Shown here piece by piece: positions 17,767-26,433 of a DNA stretch of 64,000 bases. The stretch's first letter is position 1; each line of letters begins with the position of its first letter. The position numbers and the translations under genes are program-made. This DNA is from an uncultured Muribaculaceae bacterium (GTDB lineage: Bacteria; Bacteroidota; Bacteroidia; Bacteroidales; Muribaculaceae), in the NCBI GenBank assembly GCA_910577585.1, contig CAJTNN010000003.1, positions 79,156-143,155 on the forward strand, read 5' to 3'. The notes under the pieces are model-generated. The model did no database searches, was not told the DNA's origin, and saw nothing but the letters and a program-made list of their open reading frames with translations.

Positions 17767-18417
17767 TTACTTGTCGGCCTTGGCAGCAGCACCACGTGCG
17801 GCACGTGTCAGCTGAACTGCGCATACCACTGCGTTCTTGGCGTTCATCAGCTCAAGACCCTCGAAGTGGAGGTCGCCTACGGCCATTGACTTGCCAAGAC
17901 CCAGGTTGTCGACATTGATCACCAGACGCTCGGGAATCTCAGTGTAGGGAGCTTTCACTTTGAGCTTGCGCATTGAAAGTGTGAGCTTACCACCGGCTTT
18001 CACACCCTCGGCGTGACCCTCGATCTGAACGGGCACCTCCATCACAATGGGCTTCTCGGGCATTACCTCGAGGAAGTCGATGTGAAGAACGTCGTCTTTC
18101 ACGGGCTGGAACTGAAGGTCTTTCAGCACTGCCTTCTTGGTCTCGCCGTTGATCTCGAGGTTGATCTCGAAGATGTCGGGTGAGTAGATGAGCTTGCGTA
18201 CATCCTCGGCTGCTACCACGAGGTCAGTTGTGATGAGGCCACGCTTTGCGTCGATTGCCACTACCTTCTCGCCCTCTTTCAGAGCACCTGCATAGGGAAG
18301 TTCTACGATTTTGCCGCCGTTGAGAACTGCGGGAATCTTACCCTCTGCACGGAGAGCCTTGACTGCTTTTTTGCCTACCACGCTGCGCGGAGCAGCCTTA
18401 AGATCGTAAGTTTTCAT
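17767..18417 (-). CDS. rplY: 50S ribosomal protein L25 (general stress protein Ctc form)
   Basis: The 216-residue protein is the long TL5/Ctc type of L25. The N-terminal 5S rRNA-binding domain (MKTYDLKAAPRSVVGKKAVKALRAEGKIPAVLNGG) is followed by a C-terminal beta domain (about 95-200). The family binds 5S rRNA in the large subunit. It has its own strong promoter with a leader of about 155 nt, and is divergent from the AddB-like gene. Confidence 0.95.
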   Translation of the reverse strand: MKTYDLKAAPRSVVGKKAVKALRAEGKIPAVLNGGKIVELPYAGALKEGEKVVAIDAKRGLITTDLVVAAEDVRKLIYSPDIFEINLEINGETKKAVLKDLQFQPVKDDVLHIDFLEVMPEKPIVMEVPVQIEGHAEGVKAGGKLTLSMRKLKVKAPYTEIPERLVINVDNLGLGKSMAVGDLHFEGLELMNAKNAVVCAVQLTRAARGAAAKADK

Positions 18418-18577
18418 TGTTTGATGTGTTGTTATATTGTGTTACTCAAATCGCCCCTCCAGCACTGACCATTCCGGTCAGCCCGGGCGAGGCATTCCCA
18501 TCACACGGGATGAACCTTCCGCCGAGCCGTGGGCTCCAATTGCACGTCGCTCATGGCCCTACGGACAGTTCCGGCTA

Positions 18578-18609
18578 CAAAATTAGTCATTTTATCCGGT
18601 TCTACCAAA
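18578..18609 (-). promoter_or_regulatory. Promoter of rplY
   Basis: The minus strand reads TTTG (18606-18609), 20-bp spacer, TAATTTTG (18578-18585): a full match to the Bacteroidetes consensus. The leader of about 155 nt contains a small hairpin (TGACC/GGTCA near 18465-18480), which could matter for autogenous control of L25. Confidence 0.85.
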
Positions 18610-18635
18610 CATTTCGGCCGCTGCAGCGCAAATTC

Positions 18636-18666
18636 TTTGAAGTTGTTTAATCTTTCATTATCTTTG
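18636..18666 (+). promoter_or_regulatory. Promoter of the AddB-like gene, placed at the start codon
   Basis: TTTG (18636-18639), 19-bp spacer and TATCTTTG (18659-18666) match the consensus. The ATG at 18671 is only 4 bp past the -7 box, so the mRNA would be leaderless or nearly so. Confidence 0.7.
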
Positions 18667-18670
18667 CGGC

Positions 18671-21600
18671 ATGTTACCCTTTCTGCAATGCGTGGCCCGC
18701 GCCTACGCCGATAAATATAGCGCTTCGTCGGCGCTGCCTGACCTGTGTTTCGTCTTTCCAAGCAAACGCGCCGGTACTTTCTTTCTTAAATATATTAAGG
18801 AGTATGCCGGGGCGATTGACTTCGCGCCGGCCATCACCACAATCTCCGATTTTGTGGCTGACCTCTCTGGGCGAGTGGTCAATACGCGCCTCGATACTCT
18901 CTTTCTGCTGCACAAGTGCTATTGCGATATCGTGCGCCCGCATCTCACGCTGGAGGGGCAGGAGGAGTATCTGAGTTTCGATGCGTTCCGGCGCTGGGGT
19001 GAGACGGTGCTGAATGATTTCAATGAGATTGACATACATCTTGCGCCGGCCGAGGCTATTTATAAGAATCTGTATGATTTCCGGTCGATTGCATCTACCT
19101 TCCTCACCGCCGACCAGCGGGCACTGATGGAGGAATACTTCGGCTATCATCCGTCGCAACAGTATGACGACAATAAATTCTGGATCGAGTTCGGCAAGAA
19201 GTTTGACGCTCATGACCCCTCGCCTGAGTCGGCCGACACTCCGCGCTCGAAGTTCATACATCTTTGGAAGGTGATGGCTCCGCTTTATGAGAATCTGCAT
19301 GCGGCGCTGGCTGAGAAGGGACTGGCTACAGCGGGCGGAGTCTATCGCCTGGCTTATGAGCGGCTTGAGGAGCTGGCCGAGGAGTCCCCGGTCAATCAGG
19401 AGGCGGCCGAAGAGTTGCGCAAGCTGCTCCCCTACCGGAAAATCGTGATGGTGGGATTCAATGCTCTGTCGATGTCGGAACGTGCCATTTTCGGCATCCT
19501 GCGCGACCTCCCCTCTCCTGACGGCGCTGACGAGCCTCTGGCAGATTTTATCTGGGATGCCACCGGACCGATCCTCAACGACCACCGCAACTCTGCCGGA
19601 CGCTTCGTGGCAATCAACCGCCGCGACTTTCCGGCGCCGGAATGGGTGCGAGCCTATATGAGTCCGAGCCACACCTCGGCGCTGCCGCAGCGCATCGACA
19701 TCGTGGCTGCTCCCTCAAAGGTGATGCAGGTCAAAATTGCGGCTGAAATCATCAATAGTCTGAAGGAGCAAGTCGGCGAGGAGCCTTTTGACGATGCGCG
19801 TGTGGCAATGGTGCTTCCGGAAGAGTCGCTGCTGCTGCCACTGCTCTATTCGCTGCCCAATAATGTCGGCGATGCCAACCTCACAATGGGATATCCGCTG
19901 AAGCTCACCTCGGTGACCTCTTTCCTCACCCTGTTGCGCAGAATGCAGCTGATACGCCGCGATGCTAAAGACTACAAGGGCTTCGATTTCGCTGAGGTGC
20001 GCAACATCCTGGGGCACCCCTATGCGCATGAGATTCTCGGCACTCAGGTCATCTCGCAGTTTCTGGCCTATTTCGAACATCATCACATCTCGGTGGTAAG
20101 AGACTCCGACCTCGAACGCCTCGGCGAGCGGGGGATGCGCCTGCTCTCGCCTCTGCCTCTCGATGCAACGCCCTTCCGCACGTTGGCCTATATCGATGAT
20201 ATCCTGGCAATGATCGAGACTACCCTGCCCCAGGATTCCCCCGAGTCAAATCGTCTGCTCAACTGCAATATCGAGCTGGCTAATGTCAGGGCATGGCGTG
20301 AGGCTATCTTGCGCCTTGCCGATGCCATCGAGGAGTATGATGTGAAGCTGAGCATGGCCGGAACCATGAGCGAGGCCTACCGACTGCTCCAGGGGGAGAG
20401 TGTGGCATTCGAGGGGGAACCGCTGAAGGGGTTGCAGATTATGGGCATGCTCGAGACACGCGCCATCGATTTCGAACATCTTGTGGTGGTGGCGGTCAAC
20501 GACAAGACCATCCCGCGGCGCTCACGCCAGCGTTCTTTCCTGCCCAACGTGTTGCGTCGTGGCTACGGATTGCCACCGGTGAATTACGCCGAGAGTCTCT
20601 TTGCTTATTACTTCTACCGCATGATGAGCCGCGCCAGAAGTGTGACATTAATCTACGACAACCGTGTGTCGGGTCTCACCGGCGGTCCGTCGCGCTATCT
20701 CATGCAGCTCGAATATATTTATGCCCGCAATAAGGTGAACCGCATCGAATATAAGTTTGAGCTCGAATCTACGCGTCCCGACATCAACATCATCGCCAAG
20801 AATGGCGATGTGATGGCTAAGCTCGGCCGATTCCTCACCGACCCGGCTGAGGGCGAACGACGCATGAACTTCTCGGCTTCGTCTCTGAAGAAATATACGC
20901 ATTGCCCGCTGAAGTTCTATCTGCAGGCAGTAGAGGGTCTGCGTGATGACCCGGCTCCTGAAAATGCAGTCGATGCTATTCTCTACGGTAATCTGGTGCA
21001 TCATGTCATGCAGCATCTGCTGCTTCCCGATAAAGCTGACCACGGCATTTGGCTCGACCCGCCTCACCCGGTCACCAAGGAGTCTATCGATGCCATCCTG
21101 GATGATGAAGTGAGGATTCGCACCCTCATACATCATTATCTCAACAAGGAATATTATCATCTGAAGGAGCATGAAATCGACCGCCCGCTGCAGCCCGACA
21201 CTGAGATTGTGGCAGATGTGGCATACCGTCACATCTGCAATACATTGCGCCACGACCGCAACCTCACACCCTTCAATCTCTATGGATGCGAAGTGAAGGG
21301 TGACCTGAAATATCAGATGCCCGGCGACGAGCGGCTCATCAACATGACCTACGCCATCGACCGCATCGATGATGCCCTCTGCGAGGGTGAGGCTACGGTG
21401 CGCATCGTGGATTACAAGACCGGTAGCGTGGCTATCCACACTCCCTCGATTGAGGATATGCTGAACGGAAAGTCCTACTCTGACCATCTTTTCCAGCTCG
21501 AACTGTATGCGATTCTGCTCAATCTGACGCGCCAGGCCGACGGGTTGCCCCCGCTGAGCATCAAACCCATGATTTATCCCGTGGCAGCGATTCACCTGCA

Positions 21601-21877
21601 CGACAAGCGGAAGCTCAACTTCAAATCAATACCCACAATCGCCAATGTACCCCTCGAATATCATGACCAGGAATATGAGGAGATTGAGGAAGAGCATGAC
21701 TCTGAGGAAGAGGCCGCGACTGAGACCGACACTCCCCGACCGACCCATGTCCATGAGGATTTCTCTCTTCAGTTCAACACTATGCTGAAGGAGATTTTCA
21801 ATCCCGCCATACCCTTCACCGGAAAATATGACCCCGACAAATGCCGATTCTGCGCATTCCGATCCATGTGCCGCTGA
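18671..21877 (+). CDS. AddB-like PD-(D/E)XK nuclease with Fe-S cysteine pattern
   Basis: The 1068-residue protein starts MLPFLQCVARAYAD and has CFVFPSKRAGTFF near residue 28, as in Bacteroidetes AddB-like helicase/nuclease subunits. The C-terminal nuclease domain has FSASSLKKYTHCPLKFYLQ (Cys745), the nuclease core VRIVDYKTGS (Asp914, Lys916) and the terminal cysteine set CRFCAFRSMC (1058, 1061, 1067). One upstream plus three terminal cysteines is the AddB-type 4Fe-4S arrangement. It should act in double-strand break end processing with an AddA helicase, but no addA gene is next to it. An acidic insert (EEIEEEHDSEEEAATE, about 1010-1025) precedes the last motif. Confidence 0.88.
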   Translation: MLPFLQCVARAYADKYSASSALPDLCFVFPSKRAGTFFLKYIKEYAGAIDFAPAITTISDFVADLSGRVVNTRLDTLFLLHKCYCDIVRPHLTLEGQEEYLSFDAFRRWGETVLNDFNEIDIHLAPAEAIYKNLYDFRSIASTFLTADQRALMEEYFGYHPSQQYDDNKFWIEFGKKFDAHDPSPESADTPRSKFIHLWKVMAPLYENLHAALAEKGLATAGGVYRLAYERLEELAEESPVNQEAAEELRKLLPYRKIVMVGFNALSMSERAIFGILRDLPSPDGADEPLADFIWDATGPILNDHRNSAGRFVAINRRDFPAPEWVRAYMSPSHTSALPQRIDIVAAPSKVMQVKIAAEIINSLKEQVGEEPFDDARVAMVLPEESLLLPLLYSLPNNVGDANLTMGYPLKLTSVTSFLTLLRRMQLIRRDAKDYKGFDFAEVRNILGHPYAHEILGTQVISQFLAYFEHHHISVVRDSDLERLGERGMRLLSPLPLDATPFRTLAYIDDILAMIETTLPQDSPESNRLLNCNIELANVRAWREAILRLADAIEEYDVKLSMAGTMSEAYRLLQGESVAFEGEPLKGLQIMGMLETRAIDFEHLVVVAVNDKTIPRRSRQRSFLPNVLRRGYGLPPVNYAESLFAYYFYRMMSRARSVTLIYDNRVSGLTGGPSRYLMQLEYIYARNKVNRIEYKFELESTRPDINIIAKNGDVMAKLGRFLTDPAEGERRMNFSASSLKKYTHCPLKFYLQAVEGLRDDPAPENAVDAILYGNLVHHVMQHLLLPDKADHGIWLDPPHPVTKESIDAILDDEVRIRTLIHHYLNKEYYHLKEHEIDRPLQPDTEIVADVAYRHICNTLRHDRNLTPFNLYGCEVKGDLKYQMPGDERLINMTYAIDRIDDALCEGEATVRIVDYKTGSVAIHTPSIEDMLNGKSYSDHLFQLELYAILLNLTRQADGLPPLSIKPMIYPVAAIHLHDKRKLNFKSIPTIANVPLEYHDQEYEEIEEEHDSEEEAATETDTPRPTHVHEDFSLQFNTMLKEIFNPAIPFTGKYDPDKCRFCAFRSMCR

Positions 21878-22011
21878 ATGGCCCGTCAGCCACCTTGACG
21901 CCTACAGAGCCTTTGAACTATTTTGAGTTGCAATAGTTCTATTAATAGATAGAATGGCAGTCGCGCGGAATGACATTTTCTGCCGGCATGCAAAATTTTA
22001 TCGCCGGATTA

Positions 22012-22043
22012 TTTCATCGGGCATGGAATTTGTAGTAATTTTG
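22012..22043 (+). promoter_or_regulatory. Promoter of the NDH-2 gene
   Basis: TTTC (22012-22015), 20-bp spacer, TAATTTTG (22036-22043). One mismatch at -33. The leader would be about 210 nt and carry the palindromic repeat cluster. Confidence 0.7.
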
Positions 22044-22093
22044 CAAAACAATTCCCCCTCAGCCTCCTCAGGCCTACTGCCCGCTCGGAGGAT

Positions 22094-22236
22094 GAAGTTG
22101 TTTAAACTTCAATATATCTAATCCGCATTTTAAACTAATTTTGAGAGATAAGTAGCTGCGTCGAATTAATTCTTAGATAATTCTTTGATACGGAATCACA
22201 TATTATGCTTAATTCCCAGTAGCTGCTTACTTATAA
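22094..22236. repeat. Composite of D, A and C palindromic repeat remnants
   Basis: GAAGTTGTTTAAACTTC (22094-22110) is a family D motif. AAACTAATTTTGAGAGATA (about 22131-22149) matches the right end of the 42.1 kb element. Segments 22149-22170 and 22210-22236 form an imperfect inverted repeat ending in TAAGTA, and the interior (ATTCTTTGA...GAATCAC...TTAATTC) aligns with the 58.5 kb element. Confidence 0.65.
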
Positions 22237-22258
22237 TAGCCCAAAAGCTTTTCATCCT

Positions 22259-23530
22259 ATGAAGAAGGAAACCATAGTCATTGTAGGCGGCGGCTTCGCT
22301 GGTATCAACCTGGCGAAGAAGCTCGACCATCAACGTTTTGACATAAAGGTTATTGACCGCAATAACTTCCATTCCTTTCCCCCCTTGTTCTATCAGATTG
22401 CTTCTTCGGCCTTGGCACAGAGCAACATATCCTTCCCATTCCGCCGTGAGTTCAAGCGCGATAAGAACGTGACTTACCACATGGGCCATGTAAAGCAAAT
22501 CGATGTCAATGCCAAGACTATCACCACATCTTATCAGACACTCCACTACGACCGCCTCGTGATTGCCGCCGGCACCACCAACAACTTCTTCGGCATGGAC
22601 AACCTCTATAAGGAGGTATATTGCATCAAGACCATAGGTGAGGCCGACCACACCCGCGATGAAATCCTCGACCGCCTCGAGCGCGGATGCATGGAGCCTG
22701 ACCCCAAACGTCGTCGCGAACTATTGAGCTTCCTCGTGGTCGGTGGTGGTCCGGCCGGTGTAGAGATCGCCGGCGCGCTCGGCGAGATGAAACGCGATAT
22801 CCTGCCCCGTGAGTATCCAGAGCTCGACCCCAGCGAGATGACAATCACTCTCGTCGAGGGGGCGCCGAAAGTGCTGGGCACTATGTCGGAGAAGGCTTCG
22901 CAAAAGGCTTTGGCTTACCTGAAGGACCTGATGGTGGAGGTAAGACTCAACACCACCATGACCGGCTACGAGAATAAAATCGTAAGCTTCAAGGATGGCC
23001 ACGAGGAGTATTGGGAAACTCTCATCTGGACTGCCGGCGTGCGTGGCGAAACCATGCCCGGACTCCCGGCCGAATGCGTGGCCCCCAACGGCCGAATCTT
23101 CGTGGATGAGTTCAACCGCGTCAAGGGCTACGAAGATTCTATCTGCGCCGTAGGTGATATCGCACTGATGGCTACCGAAGATTTCCCTCGCGGCTACCCA
23201 ATGGTGGCTCAGCCTGCGATCCAGCAGGCCCGAAACCTGGCTAAAAACCTAAACAAGGGGGAGTTCAGCTCTAAATTCAAATACTCCGACCGCGGATCAA
23301 TGGCCACCGTAGGTCGCAACCGCGCCGTGGCCGACCTGCCTGGATTCTCTTTCGCCGGACGTGTGGCCTGGTGGATCTGGATGCTTATCCACCTCGTCAG
23401 CATCCTCGGAATGAGAAACAAGCTCAATGTGCTGCTCAACTGGATCTGGAACTACTGCACTTACTCAACTTCGCTCCGACTCCTCCTGCGTCCGACACGC
23501 TATCCCATACGCCGCCACTGGAGCGACTGA
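22259..23530 (+). CDS. Type II NADH:quinone oxidoreductase (NDH-2)
   Basis: The 423-residue protein has an N-terminal FAD dinucleotide-binding motif (IVIVGGGFAGINLAKKL) and a second one for NADH (FLVVGGGPAGVEIAGALGEM, about 163-182). The YRDxxGDIA-like segment reads SICAVGDIALMA, and a C-terminal amphipathic or membrane-attached region (VAWWIWMLIHLVSILGMRNK LNVLLNWIWNY) is typical of monotopic NDH-2. It passes electrons from NADH to quinone without pumping protons. A 60-bp gap separates it from the META lipoprotein. Confidence 0.9.
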   Translation: MKKETIVIVGGGFAGINLAKKLDHQRFDIKVIDRNNFHSFPPLFYQIASSALAQSNISFPFRREFKRDKNVTYHMGHVKQIDVNAKTITTSYQTLHYDRLVIAAGTTNNFFGMDNLYKEVYCIKTIGEADHTRDEILDRLERGCMEPDPKRRRELLSFLVVGGGPAGVEIAGALGEMKRDILPREYPELDPSEMTITLVEGAPKVLGTMSEKASQKALAYLKDLMVEVRLNTTMTGYENKIVSFKDGHEEYWETLIWTAGVRGETMPGLPAECVAPNGRIFVDEFNRVKGYEDSICAVGDIALMATEDFPRGYPMVAQPAIQQARNLAKNLNKGEFSSKFKYSDRGSMATVGRNRAVADLPGFSFAGRVAWWIWMLIHLVSILGMRNKLNVLLNWIWNYCTYSTSLRLLLRPTRYPIRRHWSD

Positions 23531-23590
23531 GCAGTCTCCGGAGGCGTATACTCCCTCCTCGCCTCAATCAACTGATTCAAAGTTTCAATT

Positions 23591-24490
23591 ATGAAAAACA
23601 GAAATCTATATATCACCCTCCTCGCCTGCTCGGCTCTGACACTGGGTGGTTGCTCGGGACTGAAGGAGAGTCTACCCTTCGGTCTCGGAGGGGGACAGAA
23701 GAAGGAGACTTCAACTATCCCCTCGCAACTCCCCACCGACCGCGAGCACATCCGCCATGCCGGGCACAACGAGAAGACTTATTCCGTAAAGGACCTCGAA
23801 GAGGGTGTCGTCACCGGCGACTGGACCATCGAGGAGGTCAACGGTGATAAGGTGGTGTCGGAGACTCCGGCCTACATTAAGTTCGTGCCATCCGAACACC
23901 GCATCTATGGCAACGACGGCTGCAACACCATCAATGCCGAATATGCCTACAATCAGGAGGCTCGCACACTGAAATTCGACAAAATCGCCAGCACAATGCG
24001 TTTCTGCGGCACTCCGGGTCTGACCGACATGGATATCAACGCTGCTATCGCCAACACCACCAACTACCGTTGGGACCATGACGGCGATGAGTACTACCTG
24101 TATTTCACCGATGCCAACGATGTGACTCTGCTCAAGCTGATGCATCAGAATTTTGACTTCCTCAATGGCAGCTGGCAAGTCGTGGCCATAGAGGATGAAC
24201 CGATTGATGACCCTGAGATGCAGCTCGTCATCGACGTCGATGAGGGTAAGATTCATGGCAACACGGGTTGCAATATCCTCAACGGCACAATGGATATCGA
24301 TATGGAGACAGCCAACACTCTGTCGTTTCAGGATATCATCACCACTCAGATGGCTTGTCCGGACCCGTCGAAGCAGACGCGACTCATCGTGGCGCTAGAG
24401 GATGCCGCCCACGCCAAGCCTATCGATGCCGACCGCGTGATGCTGCTCAATCTGCTGCGCAAACCGGTGCTGACCCTTAAACGCCTTTGA
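23591..24490 (+). CDS. META-domain lipoprotein (HslJ-like, two domains)
   Basis: The 299-residue protein begins with a lipoprotein signal (LLACSALTLGGC, Cys about residue 20). Two META domains follow, each with W-x-[VI]-E-x-[VI] and GNxGCN: residues about 75-180 (GDWTIEEVNG...YGNDGCNTINAEY) and 190-295 (GSWQVVAIEDEP...HGNTGCNILNGTM). Repeats of this kind occur in outer membrane stress-related lipoproteins; the function is unknown. The S4 gene starts 3 bp after its stop. Confidence 0.85.
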   Translation: MKNRNLYITLLACSALTLGGCSGLKESLPFGLGGGQKKETSTIPSQLPTDREHIRHAGHNEKTYSVKDLEEGVVTGDWTIEEVNGDKVVSETPAYIKFVPSEHRIYGNDGCNTINAEYAYNQEARTLKFDKIASTMRFCGTPGLTDMDINAAIANTTNYRWDHDGDEYYLYFTDANDVTLLKLMHQNFDFLNGSWQVVAIEDEPIDDPEMQLVIDVDEGKIHGNTGCNILNGTMDIDMETANTLSFQDIITTQMACPDPSKQTRLIVALEDAAHAKPIDADRVMLLNLLRKPVLTLKRL

Positions 24491-24493
24491 CCC

Positions 24494-24940
24494 ATGAATG
24501 AAGTCAGAATCGACAAGTGGCTATGGGCAATGCGAGTGTTCAAGACCCGCTCAATCGCCACCGATGCCGTCAAGAAGGGGCGTGTGTCGATGGGCGGAAC
24601 GGCCGTAAAGCCCTCACGCGGCGTGAAGCCCGGTGATATCATCGAGGTCAAGAAGCCTCCAATCACATATACTTTCCGCGTAAAGGCACTGTCGCAAAAC
24701 CGACTCGGCGCTCGCCTCGTGCCCGACTATCTTGAGAACCTCACGCCTCAAAGCCAGTATGATCTGCTTGAGATGACCCGCATCTCCGGATTCGTCGACC
24801 GCCGCAAAGGACTCGGCCGCCCCACCAAACGCGATGGGCGCGACCTCGCCGCCTTCCGCGATGCTTCCTACGCCGACTCTTTCTTCCTCGACTGGGAAGA
24901 CGATGATGATGAGACCGATATGGCCGACTCCGAAATGTGA
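24494..24940 (+). CDS. RNA-binding S4 domain protein (Hsp15-like)
   Basis: The 148-residue basic protein starts MNEVRIDKWLWAMRVFKTRSIATDAVKKGRVSMGGTAVKPSRGVKPGDIIEV, the S4 domain pattern of Hsp15/HslR. That family binds free 50S subunits carrying stuck nascent chains. The C-terminus is acidic (DWEDDDDETDMADSE). It is 3 bp after the META lipoprotein, so translational coupling is likely. Confidence 0.9.
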   Translation: MNEVRIDKWLWAMRVFKTRSIATDAVKKGRVSMGGTAVKPSRGVKPGDIIEVKKPPITYTFRVKALSQNRLGARLVPDYLENLTPQSQYDLLEMTRISGFVDRRKGLGRPTKRDGRDLAAFRDASYADSFFLDWEDDDDETDMADSEM

Positions 24941-24965
24941 CCGGCCAATCAGCCACCACCATATC

Positions 24966-24985
24966 GAAGTTGTTTAAACAACTTC
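24966..24985. repeat. Perfect 20-bp palindrome, family D
   Basis: GAAGTTGTTTAAACAACTTC is its own reverse complement. The same half-sequence recurs at 22094 and as both arms of the hairpin at 57214-57269. Confidence 0.85.
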
Positions 24986-24991
24986 CTCAGT

Positions 24992-25038
24992 AGCCCGGGA
25001 CCACCTGTTGGAGTTTTCTGCAACACGTGCCCCGGGCT
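24992..25038 (+). terminator. Hairpin after the S4 gene, weak terminator candidate
   Basis: AGCCCGGG (24992-24999) pairs with CCCGGGCT (25031-25038), with GTTG/CAAC pairing inside. No T run follows, so it is only a candidate terminator or RNA 3' end structure. The 303-bp gap 24941-25243 otherwise holds the palindrome at 24966 and the holB promoter. Confidence 0.4.
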
Positions 25039-25102
25039 TCTGCCATGTAGCCACATATATTTCTGCATTCACCCCATTGATAGCCCATTTACACCTCCTG
25101 CA

Positions 25103-25134
25103 CTTGCATCTTACATAAAATTTTGTTAAATTTG
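25103..25134 (+). promoter_or_regulatory. Promoter of holB
   Basis: CTTG (25103-25106), 20-bp spacer, TAAATTTG (25127-25134). The leader to the ATG at 25244 is about 105 nt. Confidence 0.75.
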
Positions 25135-25243
25135 CATTTGCATTTCTCTCTTCAAGGTCGTCTGTGCCTGACTCTTCAATTCTATTCTCTCCGTGGATTC
25201 GGAGGCATCAGATTTCCTTGCCATTTACACCTCTATATTGCCA

Positions 25244-26392
25244 ATGCGATTCGCCGATATAATAGATAATTCAGATGCAGTCGACGCACTGCGTAAAATG
25301 GTGGATTCCAACCGGATTCCGCACGCCATGCTCATATCCGGCCCCTCGGGTATCGGCAAGATGCAGCTCGCTCGCGCCTTTGCCGCCTATCTGAATTGTC
25401 AGAACCGCACCGATGGCGACTCATGCGGGGTGTGCCCGGCGTGCCGCCGCATCGAGGCCGGCAACAACCCCGACATCCATTACATCTACCCTATCGTCAA
25501 GGCTAAATCCTCGCAGCCGGTCAGCACAGATTTCTTGCCGCAGTGGCATCAGTTGCTGAAGGATTCCCCATACATGGACCCTGTGGCATGGCTCTCTCTG
25601 ATAGATGCGGGCAACAAGCAGCCCGTAATCTACGTCTCGGATGCAGATGCCATCGAGGCCAAGGCTACGGTATCAAGCTATTCCGACCCCTACAAAATCT
25701 TTATCATCTGGCTACCCGAAAAGTTGCATCCCGCTGCGGCCAACAAGTTGCTCAAGACCCTCGAGGAACCCTTCGAAGACACCCTCTTCATCTGCGTCAG
25801 CAACTCTCCTCAGGAGATTCTGCCCACCATATCCTCGCGCCTGCGGCATATCGAGATGCATCGCCCATCTATGCAAGCCATCAGTGACGGATTGATTCGA
25901 AAGGGGGTCTCACCGCAGACAGCCTCCACAATCAGCCGAATGGCCGATGGCTCACTGCTCAAGGCATTCCAGATGATTTCGGCTGCGGGCGAGACTGAGG
26001 AGTTCGCCGCAATCTTCCGCGATGCCATGCGCATGGCCTACGCCCGAAAGGCCGACTCCCTGCGCTCTCTCAGCGAACGCATCGCCGCATTCGGACGTGA
26101 GAAAATGATGAGGCTGCTCGATTATTTCGCCCGAATGACGCGCGAGAATTTCATCGCCAATCTCTGTGTGCCTCCGCTCAACATCATGAGCCCCGATGAA
26201 GAGGCCTTCTCAAGCCGATTCGCGCCTTTCATCAACTATGGCAATGTAGAGCAAATGACGTCTGAAATCGATGCCGCACGCCTCGATATCTCGCGCAATG
26301 CCAATCCTAAACTTGTGTGGTTTGATTTCTTGCTGCGGTTGATGATCCTGCTGCGCATGCAACCTAAAAAGAACACCTCTCTCCAATCGTAA
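25244..26392 (+). CDS. holB: DNA polymerase III delta' subunit
   Basis: From the ATG at 25244 (MRFADIIDNSDAVDALRKMV) the protein is 382 residues; an upstream in-frame GTG at 25193 would add 17 residues unlike the family. It has a P-loop-like GPSGIGKMQLA (Met where Ser/Thr is usual, acceptable in delta', which does not need to hydrolyse ATP). A zinc-type cysteine set (CQNRTDGDSCGVCPACRRIE) follows, then NKLLKTLEEP and TISSRLRHIE, classic clamp-loader motifs. It is part of the complex that loads the DnaN ring. The nucleotidyltransferase gene follows after 41 bp. Confidence 0.92.
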   Translation: MRFADIIDNSDAVDALRKMVDSNRIPHAMLISGPSGIGKMQLARAFAAYLNCQNRTDGDSCGVCPACRRIEAGNNPDIHYIYPIVKAKSSQPVSTDFLPQWHQLLKDSPYMDPVAWLSLIDAGNKQPVIYVSDADAIEAKATVSSYSDPYKIFIIWLPEKLHPAAANKLLKTLEEPFEDTLFICVSNSPQEILPTISSRLRHIEMHRPSMQAISDGLIRKGVSPQTASTISRMADGSLLKAFQMISAAGETEEFAAIFRDAMRMAYARKADSLRSLSERIAAFGREKMMRLLDYFARMTRENFIANLCVPPLNIMSPDEEAFSSRFAPFINYGNVEQMTSEIDAARLDISRNANPKLVWFDFLLRLMILLRMQPKKNTSLQS

Positions 26393-26433
26393 CTTATCTG
26401 TAAATATCAACTAAACTGAATTTAAACCGAGAT

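Larger units (their letters stand above)
21878..22258. other. 381-bp intergenic gap with promoter and three repeat-family remnants
   Basis: This gap has no gene. It holds a promoter (22012-22043), then in order a family D motif (22094-22110), a family A end (22131-22150) and a family C element (22149-22236), all within the leader of the NDH-2 gene. Confidence 0.75.

Noticed and set aside
18674..21601. Long antisense frames (332 and 317 codons) inside the AddB-like gene
   Set aside because: They lie fully inside a gene with recognised nuclease motifs and have no promoter or family similarity.
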